The notes under the pieces were generated by a model. The model saw nothing but the letters and a program-made list of their open reading frames with translations, searched no databases and was not told the DNA's origin. Positions 21,993 to 35,161 of a stretch of DNA of 64,000 nucleotides are shown one piece after another. The position numbers were made by a program, and so were the translations under genes. Within the stretch, counting starts at the first letter, position 1; every line of letters starts with the position of its first letter. The stretch covers positions 23,581 to 87,580 of the forward strand of contig JAECUM010003225.1 of NCBI GenBank assembly GCA_016617855.1. The letters run 5' to 3'. This DNA is from Megalonaias nervosa. Taxonomy: Eukaryota; Mollusca; Bivalvia; Unionida; Unionidae.

Positions 21993-24383
21993 GTGGGGGG
22001 CTTATAGAAAATGTAGCAGGTAACATAATAGATTAATATTATCAGAGAAGTTTGATATAAAATTTGCTGTCTCTTGGAATACCTTCCCTGATTACATTAA
22101 CATTAGAAAAAATGTAATGGGTGGATGGAATGCTGAGCATCTGCCTATACCTCAGGTATCCTTCTAGGGAAGAAAGATTAGATTCCAAATGTGAATGATA
22201 ATCGGTTCTCCTGCTTAAAACAATACAGCCAATGGTTGCATGATCCATGACTGCTCTATCAGGTTAAGAAAATGATTACTGAAATCTTCTTCTCATCAAA
22301 ATTCACTGGTGAATCCAGTGAACTAAGAGGCTGTGTTAGTTTAATTAGGTGTGGTAGTCATCTGAGCCACAGCCACAGGACCCACCAAATTCAGATTTTG
22401 TCTCTGCAAAACTAAATCCTAAGGTAAAAACTTCAGCAGGTTGACTCTGCATGCCAATCAAAAGCTTATGTTATGTCTTGGATCAAAACATCATGTTTGA
22501 ACATGAGGCTCGCAGAGATTGCTTTAATGTTGTGATCAGAAATCCTCATGAGGTAACTTTTATATTTTGAGACAGCAGAGTATGTAGAGCACAAAACCAT
22601 TTAAACCACAAAGACGGCACTTAAGAGGTGATATCCTGCTTTCCTGTCTTCATATGGAGAAACAGTCTTTTGTGGTTGCCACAACTTTTGTCTGTGCACT
22701 TAAAGTAGTATTTGAGCATACAGACAGGATCTTGCATGGCCTCTGCTCTTGACTTATCTATAGAGTTGAGCCTTGTTAGGATTCAGGAGAAATTCCATTT
22801 TGGGAAACAGGGTGAGGGATTTTGGTCTATTCAGATCAAAATTGACTAGTATATCTGATAGGTCTTTGTCATGATGAATATTTCCTTTGCCATGGTGGCT
22901 GAATCTCCTGCTGAAGAATATGGTCCTTCTGATGATCTGATGGCACATCCATTAGTAGGGAAGAGGAAGAAAGAGGTGGGGATTGGATAAACAAAATCAG
23001 AAACCACTCAGAAATGACTTGGGTCACCCATCTGTTAAATTTGCGGAAATATGTTGATCCAGTGTGATTGGAACTACAGGAGTCTGGCACCCAACTGTAG
23101 GCTGTCTATGGGCAATGGAGGTGTTAAGTCAGCATCAAGAAGTGGGAGGCTTGGGATTAGAGAAAGTTGGTTTCTTTACCCCGACTTAAAATTGCCTCCT
23201 AGACTGATTCATCTTTTTTCTGCTGACATAAACTTGAGATTTGAATGACCCTTGGGCATGAAAGAGCTCTTTTGCCTGGCTCACTTGTTGTCCCTCTATT
23301 ATGGCAGGGATGGCAGGTGCTTAAAGGATATTAGGTGGAGCGGCCATTTGGAGGGGCATTTCCTCAGCTGCCTGCCTCAGAACTTCTTCAGTTTTTCCCC
23401 CAAACAGCAGTGGGGAGCCAAATGGAGTCATCCTTAAGGCATGATGAAGTTTGAGCAGTGGCATATCAACAGGCATCACAACATATCAAGTCAGGATTAA
23501 CAGAGGCAGTCAGTGCATTAGTCATTGTATGGTGAGCTGTTCTGTTAATGACGTGAGCTATTTGAAACATCATGTTGGTTGGACAATTTTCCCACCAGTC
23601 AGAAAATCGCAAGTGAGGCCAGATCCAGCATCAAAGACATGGCAAAAATGTTTTTAACTATCTTCAGTATGGCGAGAAACACATTCTTGTCCACCTTATA
23701 AAATGATGGGGCAGACGTGTTAACCATCATTACATTCTTTCCAATGCCTACAGTTCAGTATGGTAAGGCAGTGGAATGTGTTCTGTACCAGAGCAACAGG
23801 AATATGGATGGTTCCTGGCTTTCGTAAAAGAAAGCTTTAGCATATCCAAGGTCACTTCAATTCATACAGCTGATCATTTATATCCTTGAGTTTTGATGAC
23901 TGATGAAGCAGTCAGAAAGAAGGAAACCCTTTCATCATCATCATTGTCAACCAGTGCTTTAATTTTATAGTCATGCATGGTGGTGGGGGGAAGGACAATC
24001 TTAAGCCGGCAACTCCTGGTATATCTCCTCCATGGCAGCCTTAAAACTAAGCTACATCCTCTCCATGGATTGTAGAAGGGCTGTTGTTAAGAAGTATCTT
24101 CACACACTGTATGAATACTCGTGGTCCTTGACTGTTTCCATTTTAGGATAGATCATGCCCAGAGGTATTGATGACACACTGTCATTGTCCCTAAATAAAC
24201 TACTGCTAATACCCTGCAGGTTGGCACTAAATATAAAAAAAACCAGCTCCTCTGGGAGAACAGTCAGCCCATTTGTTGAACATGCAGAAGCCAGACTGGC
24301 CGACTTCGGTACTGGTCATGCCAGAAGCATGGCTGAACAGATATGCCTTTCCTTATCTGCATGTGTAACCATCAGTTTGTATG

Positions 24384-24452
<69 letters not shown>

Positions 24453-27400
24453 ACTGGAATGTCTTTTAGTGAAAGATGACTGGCTAAGTGGTCAGATCTA
24501 TCATTAAGGACCTCGTAATCCAGTCCAGGATGGGACAGCTCCAGATGGCAAGATGGTACTACATGCTGGATTCACTAGATCAAAAAAAATACCAGTGCAC
24601 TTGGACTTACAGACCCGAAGGCCAAGCTTGGTCATGTGAGGGTACTTATGCCAATGGGCTGCCTAAAAATGGGGGAACAATCCCACATTGTATCCAAATT
24701 GACAAATCCAAATTATCTGCAGGAGAGATAGATCAAAAGAGAGGTAACATTTAGCCTGAAGTCAGGAATTATCTCCTGTACCATTGATGCATTTGATAGT
24801 GAAGGCTGGCATATCCAGCTGTGACTGCAACATATTTGCATTCATAACCCCAAATCTGCAGCTGAAAGGCATCTTCCTTCTGATTTTTGGCAGGATCTGG
24901 AAGCGTCCCCTACAAAGCTCACAAATGATTCTGTATTTGAATGTATGTTTAGTACATCTATACTGGTGTTGCATGCTCTTCCATTTTTTCTTTGCCTTTT
25001 GCTTAATTTTGCAGAATGGCCAGCCATTTGTCTTCAGACCACAAATTACACATGATGCAAGGGGAAGTATATGTACATCTGGTACATGCCAGGCTGAACT
25101 CATGTGGGTCTTCCCTTGCTTTGTATTTCTTAATTTAGAAGACATTTTTTCTGAAATACAAAATAATAGAAACAATAGATAAAGTAATATCAATTTGTTA
25201 ATAATTTGCTAAATAACACCCTTTATAAACAGAGTGTGTGAGTTGAAGAAGGCATGTGCAAACACTTGAAGGTAACATGCATTAACAATAGTGTGTTGTA
25301 CCATATGGCCTAAACTGACCAAGTCCAAGAAAGTGATAAATATAACAAAAATTATCTGCCAAATTAATATTCTAATGTATGTCTTCTGTTTATGAATCAG
25401 TATTAGTCAAAATATCTCCAAAATTATGAATGGATGGCTTGAATTTCAACACAATGACTTGGATTTAATATTAAGCTTATTTTGTACAATATTTTGTATA
25501 GAAGCAAAGGTTAAAACTGGCAACACCTGGCAGTGGCAAGGGGACATAATGGGCAAGTGTTTCTGACCTGTGTCTATATGATACAGACAGAAAGACAAAT
25601 TTTCATCTTTTAGTAGAGCTGAATTTATGAGTTATTAGGCTTATATTCCTAATGTTAATGTGATCAGGGGATTTATTGAGAGGAGAAATAAAGGCATGTA
25701 CATTTATCAGAACCTAACTCTGCTTGTCAATTAATGTCTTGTAAAACCAGTCTGACAATCTATATATACCAGTCAAATAAGAAAACCTCAATACAACATT
25801 GTACATACACTCATATGTCAACTCTCTCTCTCACATGCAAACTCTTTAATCTCATTATCAATAGAAACAGTACTTAAATTACTAATAGAAAGCTTACCTA
25901 TGATTGTGAAACACAGTACAGTAAAAACTGTCATGAGCGACCTTTGCTATGAGCGACCACCTGTCATTTCCGACCACAGTTGTAATGCATGGATTGATTT
26001 TATTATATAAACATTCTGTTATGAGCAACCACCTGCTGAACGCGATCAGTGACCGCAATGTCTTGGCAAAATATGCATTTCGACACCGCTATGAACGACC
26101 ACATCGCAAAAACAAGGATAAACTCCACCAACCTTTATTTAATCCCTGTTAGAACGACCGCTCAAACTGTTCTAAATAGAAACAAAAAATTTAAAAAAAT
26201 AGGCTGGCTACCGATGTCTGAGTATTTTAGCTATGCTTATAGTGTTTTATAGTTTCTGTCGCAAACCAGACAAAAGTATATGTAGATTATTTCCTAGTCT
26301 GGTTCCCTGCTTCGTATGCTCCCTGCGTTCTCCACTATTCGAATATGGTGAGCAATGCAGGGAGCAGGGAACCAGACTAATTATTCCCACACTTAGCCTG
26401 CTTCCCGGCCTTAATGGCAGGACCTGACATCCATGTGAATGACTGTGAGAACAGACAGACACCACTGACCTATAATTGTAATCAATTGTTACAATGACTG
26501 CTTGATTAGTAACGATTGTTCTGATCAAAAACAAGCATAAAAGGAATATTTAAAAAAAAAAGGAATGTTGCTACTGGTGATGGATGCTACTAAACCAGGC
26601 TAATGTACATGTCACGGATTGCCGTTGTGGTGCCAAAGTTGACGTAGTGGTCACGTGTATTGTTTGTCCTTAGAGTTAATCCGTGTAGCCAGGGGTGAAT
26701 AAGGTCATTGTCTATTAAACCAGCAAAAGAGAATCGTTTGTGGGATTCGATTGATAGTGTTCAAGACTTGTGATGTTTGTTGTTCCCCCCCCCATGTTAA
26801 GTGATTACAGCCTAATCACAAAGCTGTCATCTATTCAAGTTGGTGCGACTGGGTTACACAGCTTATAGAGTTTATCCTGGTATATCATCTTTGAATGAAG
26901 CCATTGGCTTTTGTCTCTGAGTAAATGGTTCTGTTTCTGGATGAGATAATTGTTTCTTTTTATTTCATTAATTGTTAGATATGCAATGCACATGTATAGA
27001 TTTTTCATATTTTCCCACAGCCCAGTCAAAACCATCTTTACATTCGATATTACAACTGAGCACTAATAATTTTAACACCTAGAACTTTATGACAATTGAC
27101 AAACCTCCAGCTAAAAAGAGAAATTTTAAGGCTTGAGAAAATAATTATTGTAACGGAAAAAAGTGAAAAAGAGCAGACCACTCACAAAAAGGCTTTTTAA
27201 ACGTTGGTAAAACAAATTTAGGTTGTTATAAAGAAAAAGAAGTAAATCAGAAATGATTTCATATGTGAAAATATGTGATCTTCAAATGTAAATGTGATTT
27301 CATGTTTAATGACAGAAGTATATCTTTATTGCTATATAATTTTGTTTTTAGATGAATGCATACAATATTTTAGCAAGAAATATTAATAAAGAATAGAATA

Positions 27401-30400
27401 TATGGTTATTTTTCTTGAAATTGTTCTGAAACTGGACCTTGGAAACTGGTCTTTTTGTACAAGCCTATTATGAGAGACCACCTGTCTTGAGAGACCGCTT
27501 TTTGTTGGCAGAAGGGACAGTCTCTCATAACAGGTTTTACTGTAGTCACTTTTTTTTAGGAACAGCTGTTATAATTATGCATAGAAACAGGTGTTCATAC
27601 TTGCAATAATTGATGGATTAGGCAGTAACTCAAACTTACTGACAGATAAAAAGACAGTAACTGTTGGCTTTTGTGAGAGTCCTTTGATGAATGTGGAATG
27701 AAAAGTAGTTTCCTGGGGTTATTATTAGAAACACATAAGCCGCAAGGGATGTAACTTGTACAGTGCATCTCTGCTCAGAGGATTTTTTTCCATCTGAGAT
27801 AGCTTTAAATCAGAATCTTAAAATAACATTAACAGATTCATTATGTTAAAAGTGAAAAGCAAAGAAAATCAGTTTAAAATTATGTTACATAAAATGGAAC
27901 ATGACACAATTAAAGCTGTAGATACTGAAATATACCTGTGATGCTGGCACAAAAGTTGATGGTTATTATTTCCTTGGACAGTTTTTCCCCAGAGCAATCT
28001 TCACCCATGGCAGTTATGTGGGCTGTCTTGTGTCACAGGGGAAAAGTCCTGTATTATCAATATTGAAAATGTTCATGGTTTCATATATTTCACACAAGCC
28101 AGGCAGTATAGCTTTCAGTTTTCAGTTCATGTATCCATATCCCCTTTCTCTCCACTCATGCATCTGAACATGATGTGTCTCATCAGGAACGACTACAACT
28201 ATCCATTAAAAGCTTTAAAAGATTCTGTATTTATCCCTAATTCAGATGAATTTTAGTGATTTGGTCTTAATACATTGATTCTGCAGGATGTAGTATTCAG
28301 TAACCATTTCCTCCATAGTTTGTTAATCTGGTCATTTGAAGTAATTATGTGTGATCTCATACACTCCAGACAAACCTTGTTCTAAAAATCGGCCTTAATG
28401 CCTCACTTATGCTCAGTAATTCCTTGGATTTGAGTTCACCTGACTCACACTTCTGCTGTGACTACACCACTTTTCCACTATCCTGCAAACCAGTATTTGC
28501 TTCAACCCTCTCCTGTAAAGATATATACTTCCTCACTTTTGAACTGGACGTATTGACACCATTGAGTTAGATCTACAGTGTTACTAGAGTTCAGTGAGTA
28601 CAAGCAAGAATGGGCCAGCTCCAGAGTTTTTATCTAATATGTGTGCATTAGAATGGGATAACCAAGTCTGCATCTGATATGTGGGCAATAGAATGGGGTA
28701 TCTCCAGAGTCCATATATAATATGTATGCATTAGAATGGGTATCTCCAGAGTCTGTATCTAATATGTGTTGATTAGAACGGGATAACTCTTCCTGCATCT
28801 GATATGTGGGCATTAGAATGGGGTATTCCCAGACTCCATATATAATATGTATACATTAGAATGGGTATCTCCAGAGTTTGTATCTAATATGTGTGCATTA
28901 GAATGGGACAAGTGGAGTCTGCATCTAATATGTATACATTAGAATGGGTATCTCCAGAGTCTGTATCTAATATGTGTGCATTAGAATGGGACAACTGGAG
29001 TCTGCATCTAATATATGTACATTAGAATGGGGTATCTCCAGAGTCTGCATCTAATATGTATGCATTAGAATGGGACAACTGGAGTCTGCATCTAATATGT
29101 GTACATTAGAATGGGGTATCTCCAGTGTCTGCATCTAATATGTATGCATTAGAATGGGACAACTGGAGTCTGCATCTAATATGTGTACATTAGAATGGGG
29201 TATCTCCAGAGTCTGCATCTAATATGTATGCATTAGAATGGGACAACTGGAGTCTGCATCTAATATGTGTACATTAGAATGGGGTATCTCCAGAGTCTGC
29301 ATCTAATATGTATACATTAGAATGGGACAACTGGAGTCTGCATCTAATATGTGTACATTAGAATGGGGTATCTCCAGTGTCTGCATCTAATATGTATGCA
29401 TTAGAATGGGACAACTGGAGTCTGCATCTAATATGTGTACATTAGAATGGGGTATCGCCAGAGTCTGCATCTAATATGTATACATTAGAATGGGACAACT
29501 GGAGTCTGCATCTAATATGTGTACATTAGAATGGGGTATATACACAGTCTGTATCTAATATGTGTACTTGCTACTACATACATCTGTAAATTTTCATATG
29601 TGCAAATATGAAAAGTGTGTAAATGTTGTAGATTGAAATGGGGTATCTCCAGAGTCTGTCTGAAATATCTGTATTAGAATGGGATATCTCCAGATTCTGA
29701 ATCACAAAACATGCTTGGGTATCTCCAAGTCCATTTCTGCTATGTGCCACTACTCTATGCAGAATGAGCTTACCAATGCTAGTTTACTCCAGTGCTTCAT
29801 TTTTGCTAACATTATCAATTTTTTATATATATGATTATTCATTTTACACTTCAGGTGTTTTTCTTTAACATTTGGTAATACTTTTCTGTTGCATTAGGCT
29901 GGTGTTGCTGTGTTCATGGATGCCATATACTCTGTACTCCAGAATGACTAATGTTGATATGGTATTTGCATTATGTGTTAGTGTGTTAGTATATGGTTGT
30001 TGGTGGGAGTAAAATAATGTTTTTCATGTGACACATAGTCTGGCAGGTATGATCTTGTGGTAAGAGACTATGTTCTTTTCATGATGTGATTGGAACATGA
30101 GTAAAATTACCCAAAAAATTAGTCTCCTTGATAAACTGACTTTAATTGTATATGTGTTCCAGCTAATATTGTGTCATTTACCATAGCTAGAAAATATACA
30201 TGCATTTGACTGATTCCTCCCAGGTTGGGTGACCATTCTAAGAAGCTGGCTTTTCACCAAAGATGTTGCACTGTATATGCACACCACAAGAGCCCTGGCC
30301 AATCTGGACCAGGAAAATGATCACTATGGTGTATATGAAGATGGCATTTATCTTGTTCATCCACCATACAGAAAAATGTAAGTTATAGATCATTTTCGAT

Positions 30401-30701
30401 TAGATGAGTTTAATTGGGCAAAGAGTAATCAGAGTGTATTTAGCATTGTTGTCTTTTGAGTTGCGATTGAAATGCTGCCAGCACATTATACTTAATTCAA
30501 GTATATTTTATTTTAGAGCAAGACCTGTGCACTGATGTCATGCATTCAATGTTCTTTGCAGTTGATCAGCAACTTGACGTGAACTTGCTTTTATTCATTA
30601 GGTCCCAATCTATTTGAATTTCGTAGTCGCTGCAAGCCACAAAATTAAAAGGCCTAGTAAGCAAATTTCCTTCTGTGAAGACAATATCATGGATCCTATT
30701 G

Positions 30702-30764
<63 letters not shown>

Positions 30765-33700
30765 CTATATACTTGCTTATAAACTAAATCCATCTGCAAA
30801 CAACATAGACCTTGATCTGCCATCACATGATGTGCCAGCAGATCAGGGTCTATAATGTTTGTCCTACTGATGACTCCAAACAAACAGCACAGACCCAGAT
30901 CTGCCAGTGCATGATGCAATAACATATCTGGAACTGTACAGTTTGGAGTTGCACTCGAGTTATAAGTGAGCATATACAGTATATACTGTTAATTCATTAC
31001 AGTGGTCCCCCTCAAATACGGCCACCCCTTCTGCACCAGGAAAGTGGCGTTATAAGATGGGTGGCCTTTCCAGAGGGGGGGCTATATTTGTGAGATGTTT
31101 ATGTACATGTGTATATAGTAGGAAAGCTACATATAACCTAAAGCAGTTAATATCTTCATTTAAAAGTAGCATTAGTTATTAAAATGTTCTTGTCTTAAAA
31201 ATAAATTTATTTCAAGGTAACATAAATTAATAGTTCGTAGTCTTAGGCATGACATGTGAGTGGGGTATTGTTGGCATGCGCATTACAGAAACATTCAAAA
31301 ACGTTATTTGAGTCTTGGTACATATGCTGTTTTGTATTTAAAATAATTCCCTTTCCAGTTACTCCATTTCCCACTGCTATAGAATGTTCTCCTTATTGTA
31401 CGCTCTGGTTTATTTGAGTCTTCTCAACATAAATTTTTCGGCATGTGAACTCCCCCCATTGTCGTCAAGTTGAATAACTTTTATTTTTCTTCTAAAGTAT
31501 TATTTCTTCATTACGTGATGACATGTTAAAGTTTTGTAATGATTTATTCCTATGTGGCTAATTGTACAATACTTCAATTTAATTTTGCAAGTGAAACATT
31601 TGTAAACGAAATGCGTTATTATAGAGGAAGTGATACATGAACTGTCACATAATTTTTTGGACTTTGTCTGGTACCCTGTTTTGTTTATTGTTAATTGTTT
31701 CTCTTTGTGTGTGTGTTAATCAGCAAAATCTATTTTTAGCCTATCTGACCATGTTATGATCTAGACAATTACATCAGTCGTAATTGTCAATTCCAAAAAA
31801 AATAAAAAATCCGCTGTGTGAAGCCCAAAACTCTATCAAAACAATGCTGACCCCATTTCTATCTGACCATGTTATGATCTTGACAGTTAAAAACATCCAA
31901 TTGTAATCATTAATAATAATTTTAAAAAATCTCGCTGTGTGAAACCCAAAGCTCTATCACAACACCATTGACTCCATTTCCTGCAAACGTCGGCGTTCAT
32001 GATATAATAATAACCTTAGTGGTACATGTACTTTTTTAGCCAACACTTATTTCAGTAACGAAAACCTGACATCTAGAAAGAGACATCAGATTACTTACCT
32101 CACCGTAATTAAATATTGGTTCTGGTCAAATTAATAATAAAATGTGGCCACTTGTGAGGGGTAAATATTACATTTGTGCATTAATATGGTGACCTCTTGT
32201 CGCGTTACTTGGGTGGCCTTTCTTGAGGGGTACTTTTGAACACAAACTCATCGGTGCCAAGGGATTCTGGCCATAAAGAGTGGGTGGCCGCTGGTCAGGG
32301 GGGCCGTTCATGAGGGGGACCACTGTATTTGCCTGGGTATCAGTTTTTCATGGTTTTGTAAAGACATTACATTTTGCAATGGTATTGAAATGCAAGGAGT
32401 GGGTAAGGCATCCTTTTGTTTTTACAGTAAGATTATTGTTTGTTGTATACTTAAATTCATGGTTTTGTAGTAACCATGAAATCCATGAAATTTGGTATGC
32501 CATGAAAAATAGTGAATTTGTGATAAACACAATCAAATTGTTTTGGTAAATGTATGCAGACACTCAATTATATCCACACAGTGACCTTCTATTTGAATTT
32601 CAACTGCATTTTATTTGTATTCCTTTTTATGCCCATCATTTTGTTAGAAATCTTTTGCTCCTCTTTTTATTCATCATCTTACATGATCCTTTTACCATTC
32701 TAGGCCAGTTCTTTGTGTTTCAGTTATTTTTTTGCTCATTTTCACAAATACTTCTCAGAGTATACATTAGAGTAATGCATATAAGTACATGCATCATTTA
32801 CCTGTGTTTGTCTTGGCCATGAATTGAGAGGCAATAGTATCATATTTGCAACAGCAGTTACACCGGTGGCATTGATTTCAACAAAATGAATGCTCCATCT
32901 GATTAATATCAGATCTCCACTGTCCTAGGTGAAGATCTGACAGTGATTGTTATGGGGTCATGTTCTGGTGACCTTAGAATTAGCCAATGGTAATGCAGCT
33001 TTCAAAAATCTAAAAGTGAATAAATTCTTTCAGCACATATTGCTCACTCTCCCAAATGTGAAGATGTAAGACTTCATCTGAATGGCAGACAAAACTAGCA
33101 ATTATGATAATGACATAGTTCACCAGAACATGACCCCTAAGTGGTTGCTATCAGGTCTTCACGTAGGACAGTGGAGATCTGCTTTGAGTTCCTCTTTTAC
33201 CAGTGTAAGCAGGATCATGCCTATTGCAAGCCAGACTGCATTTCAGTTGTAGGTTGGTAATGTTAAAAAACGTAAGAAAAGAAACATAGGGAAAAACACA
33301 GAGGCTGTATAAAACCTACTCCAATACAGTTATTTCCAGAAAGAAGCAGCGATTAAATGCAAAATGCAAATCTGATATATGAATTAATTCCTATATTTTG
33401 TTAAAAATGAATTTTACTTTTAAAGGAAAACAAATTCACTGGTCCCATAGATTTTTTTGGGAATGTTTCTTTTGATAGTTAACATCTGCCACACTATAGT
33501 GGTACAGTAAGACATTTTCACACATGAAATAAGTTTCATATAAACAAGAGTGTAACATCTTTTCTCACATAAAATAAGAAGCTATTTGCATTTATTATGA
33601 CTTGAAAAAACCATTATCATTCAGACATTTGAAACTGTATTTACTTTGATAGTACCATATATACTTATAAGTCCAACTGCAAACTGCACAGACCCAGATC

Positions 33701-35107
33701 TGCCATTGCATAATGCACTGGCAGATCTGGGTCTGTGCAGTTTTTTAAGAGTCATCTGTATTGTTGTGACTCAATGGTCTTAAACTAAATAACAAAAAAG
33801 AGGGAAAACCATCATGTTTTGTAAAATTCAACAGATAATTTATTTCCCTACAATAAATAGTTAAATTTACGGTAATAAGAATTGAATCCCAAATAGTTCT
33901 AAATGATTTATCACAAATCCAGATGTAAAAGGTTCCTACTGAATTCCAGTGGTGTTCCAAATAAGTTTCAATATTGAATGTTTTGACATGCCTTTAGTCT
34001 TGAATATTCCACTGAGCCAGTGCCCTGTAGTGTGGTAATGTGCTAACAGTCTGTTGATGTATCGCAATAATGTAATCTCAAAATGTTCTTGTCTGAAATC
34101 ACTATAAATTCCAAATCAGTGTTCCAGTCCAAGAATATTATAGATGAGCATTTTGTATTTCGAGTGAATAATAATTGAATAAATAATTCCACCCAAACAA
34201 AACACTGAACAGAACAATAAAACTGATTCTGAATCAGATGTTAAATGCAAGAATGAGTAATTTTTGAGTAAACAACATTATATAAAAGCTAAGACACAAA
34301 AGTAGAACCAGGATGAGGATCAAAAGATCGTTTCTAGAATAGTCTAAGTCGTCAACAAGATCTGTTATTAAATTATAATAAAGTTCATGGTAAAAATCAG
34401 GTACAGCAGGTTCTTCCATGGGAGAATTCCAGTGTCTCAGACCCAGACCAAAATAAATATATTTACTTCCATTGATAATGATCCTAATATTTAATGCAGA
34501 CTTATAGGGAAGTAGGAACTATAATTTGTTTACCAAATAAAAGTTACTGGTCAGGTACTCAATGAACTTGAATTTTTACAAGGTCAGGTTCTAAATATAA
34601 GTATGCATAACACATAATCATGGAGAGAAAACTAACAAATACAAATTAAATATACATAACAGAGAAAAACAACATATATCTTGATCTGCTGGCTCTTGTG
34701 ATGGCAAATCAGAATCTGTGTTTTTTGCTATTGGATTTGACTTAAACGCAAGTATATATGTACTTATTTACACTTGTGAAATGTTTTTCTTCAGGGAGCC
34801 CATGTTTGCAGATGTGATTTTTATCCATGGACTTATGGGTGGTCCATTCAAAACTTGGAGACAGCAGGATTTACGGACTGGTGATAAGCCTCTTGTTATT
34901 GATGAAAAGATCAGAGAAACATACACATTCTGTTGGCCAAAGGTACATAACATGTAAATAAAATTTTACAATCTCCTGTTTAGCTTATACGTTTCTAAAT
35001 TTATATGTGAAAATGTGAATTGGGTTTTTTCTGAGTGATACTGCAAAATGTAAGGAGTGCAGTAATGTTACGTTAATTGAGTTTATATTTACCCATTTGA
35101 ATATAGT

Positions 35108-35161
<54 letters not shown>

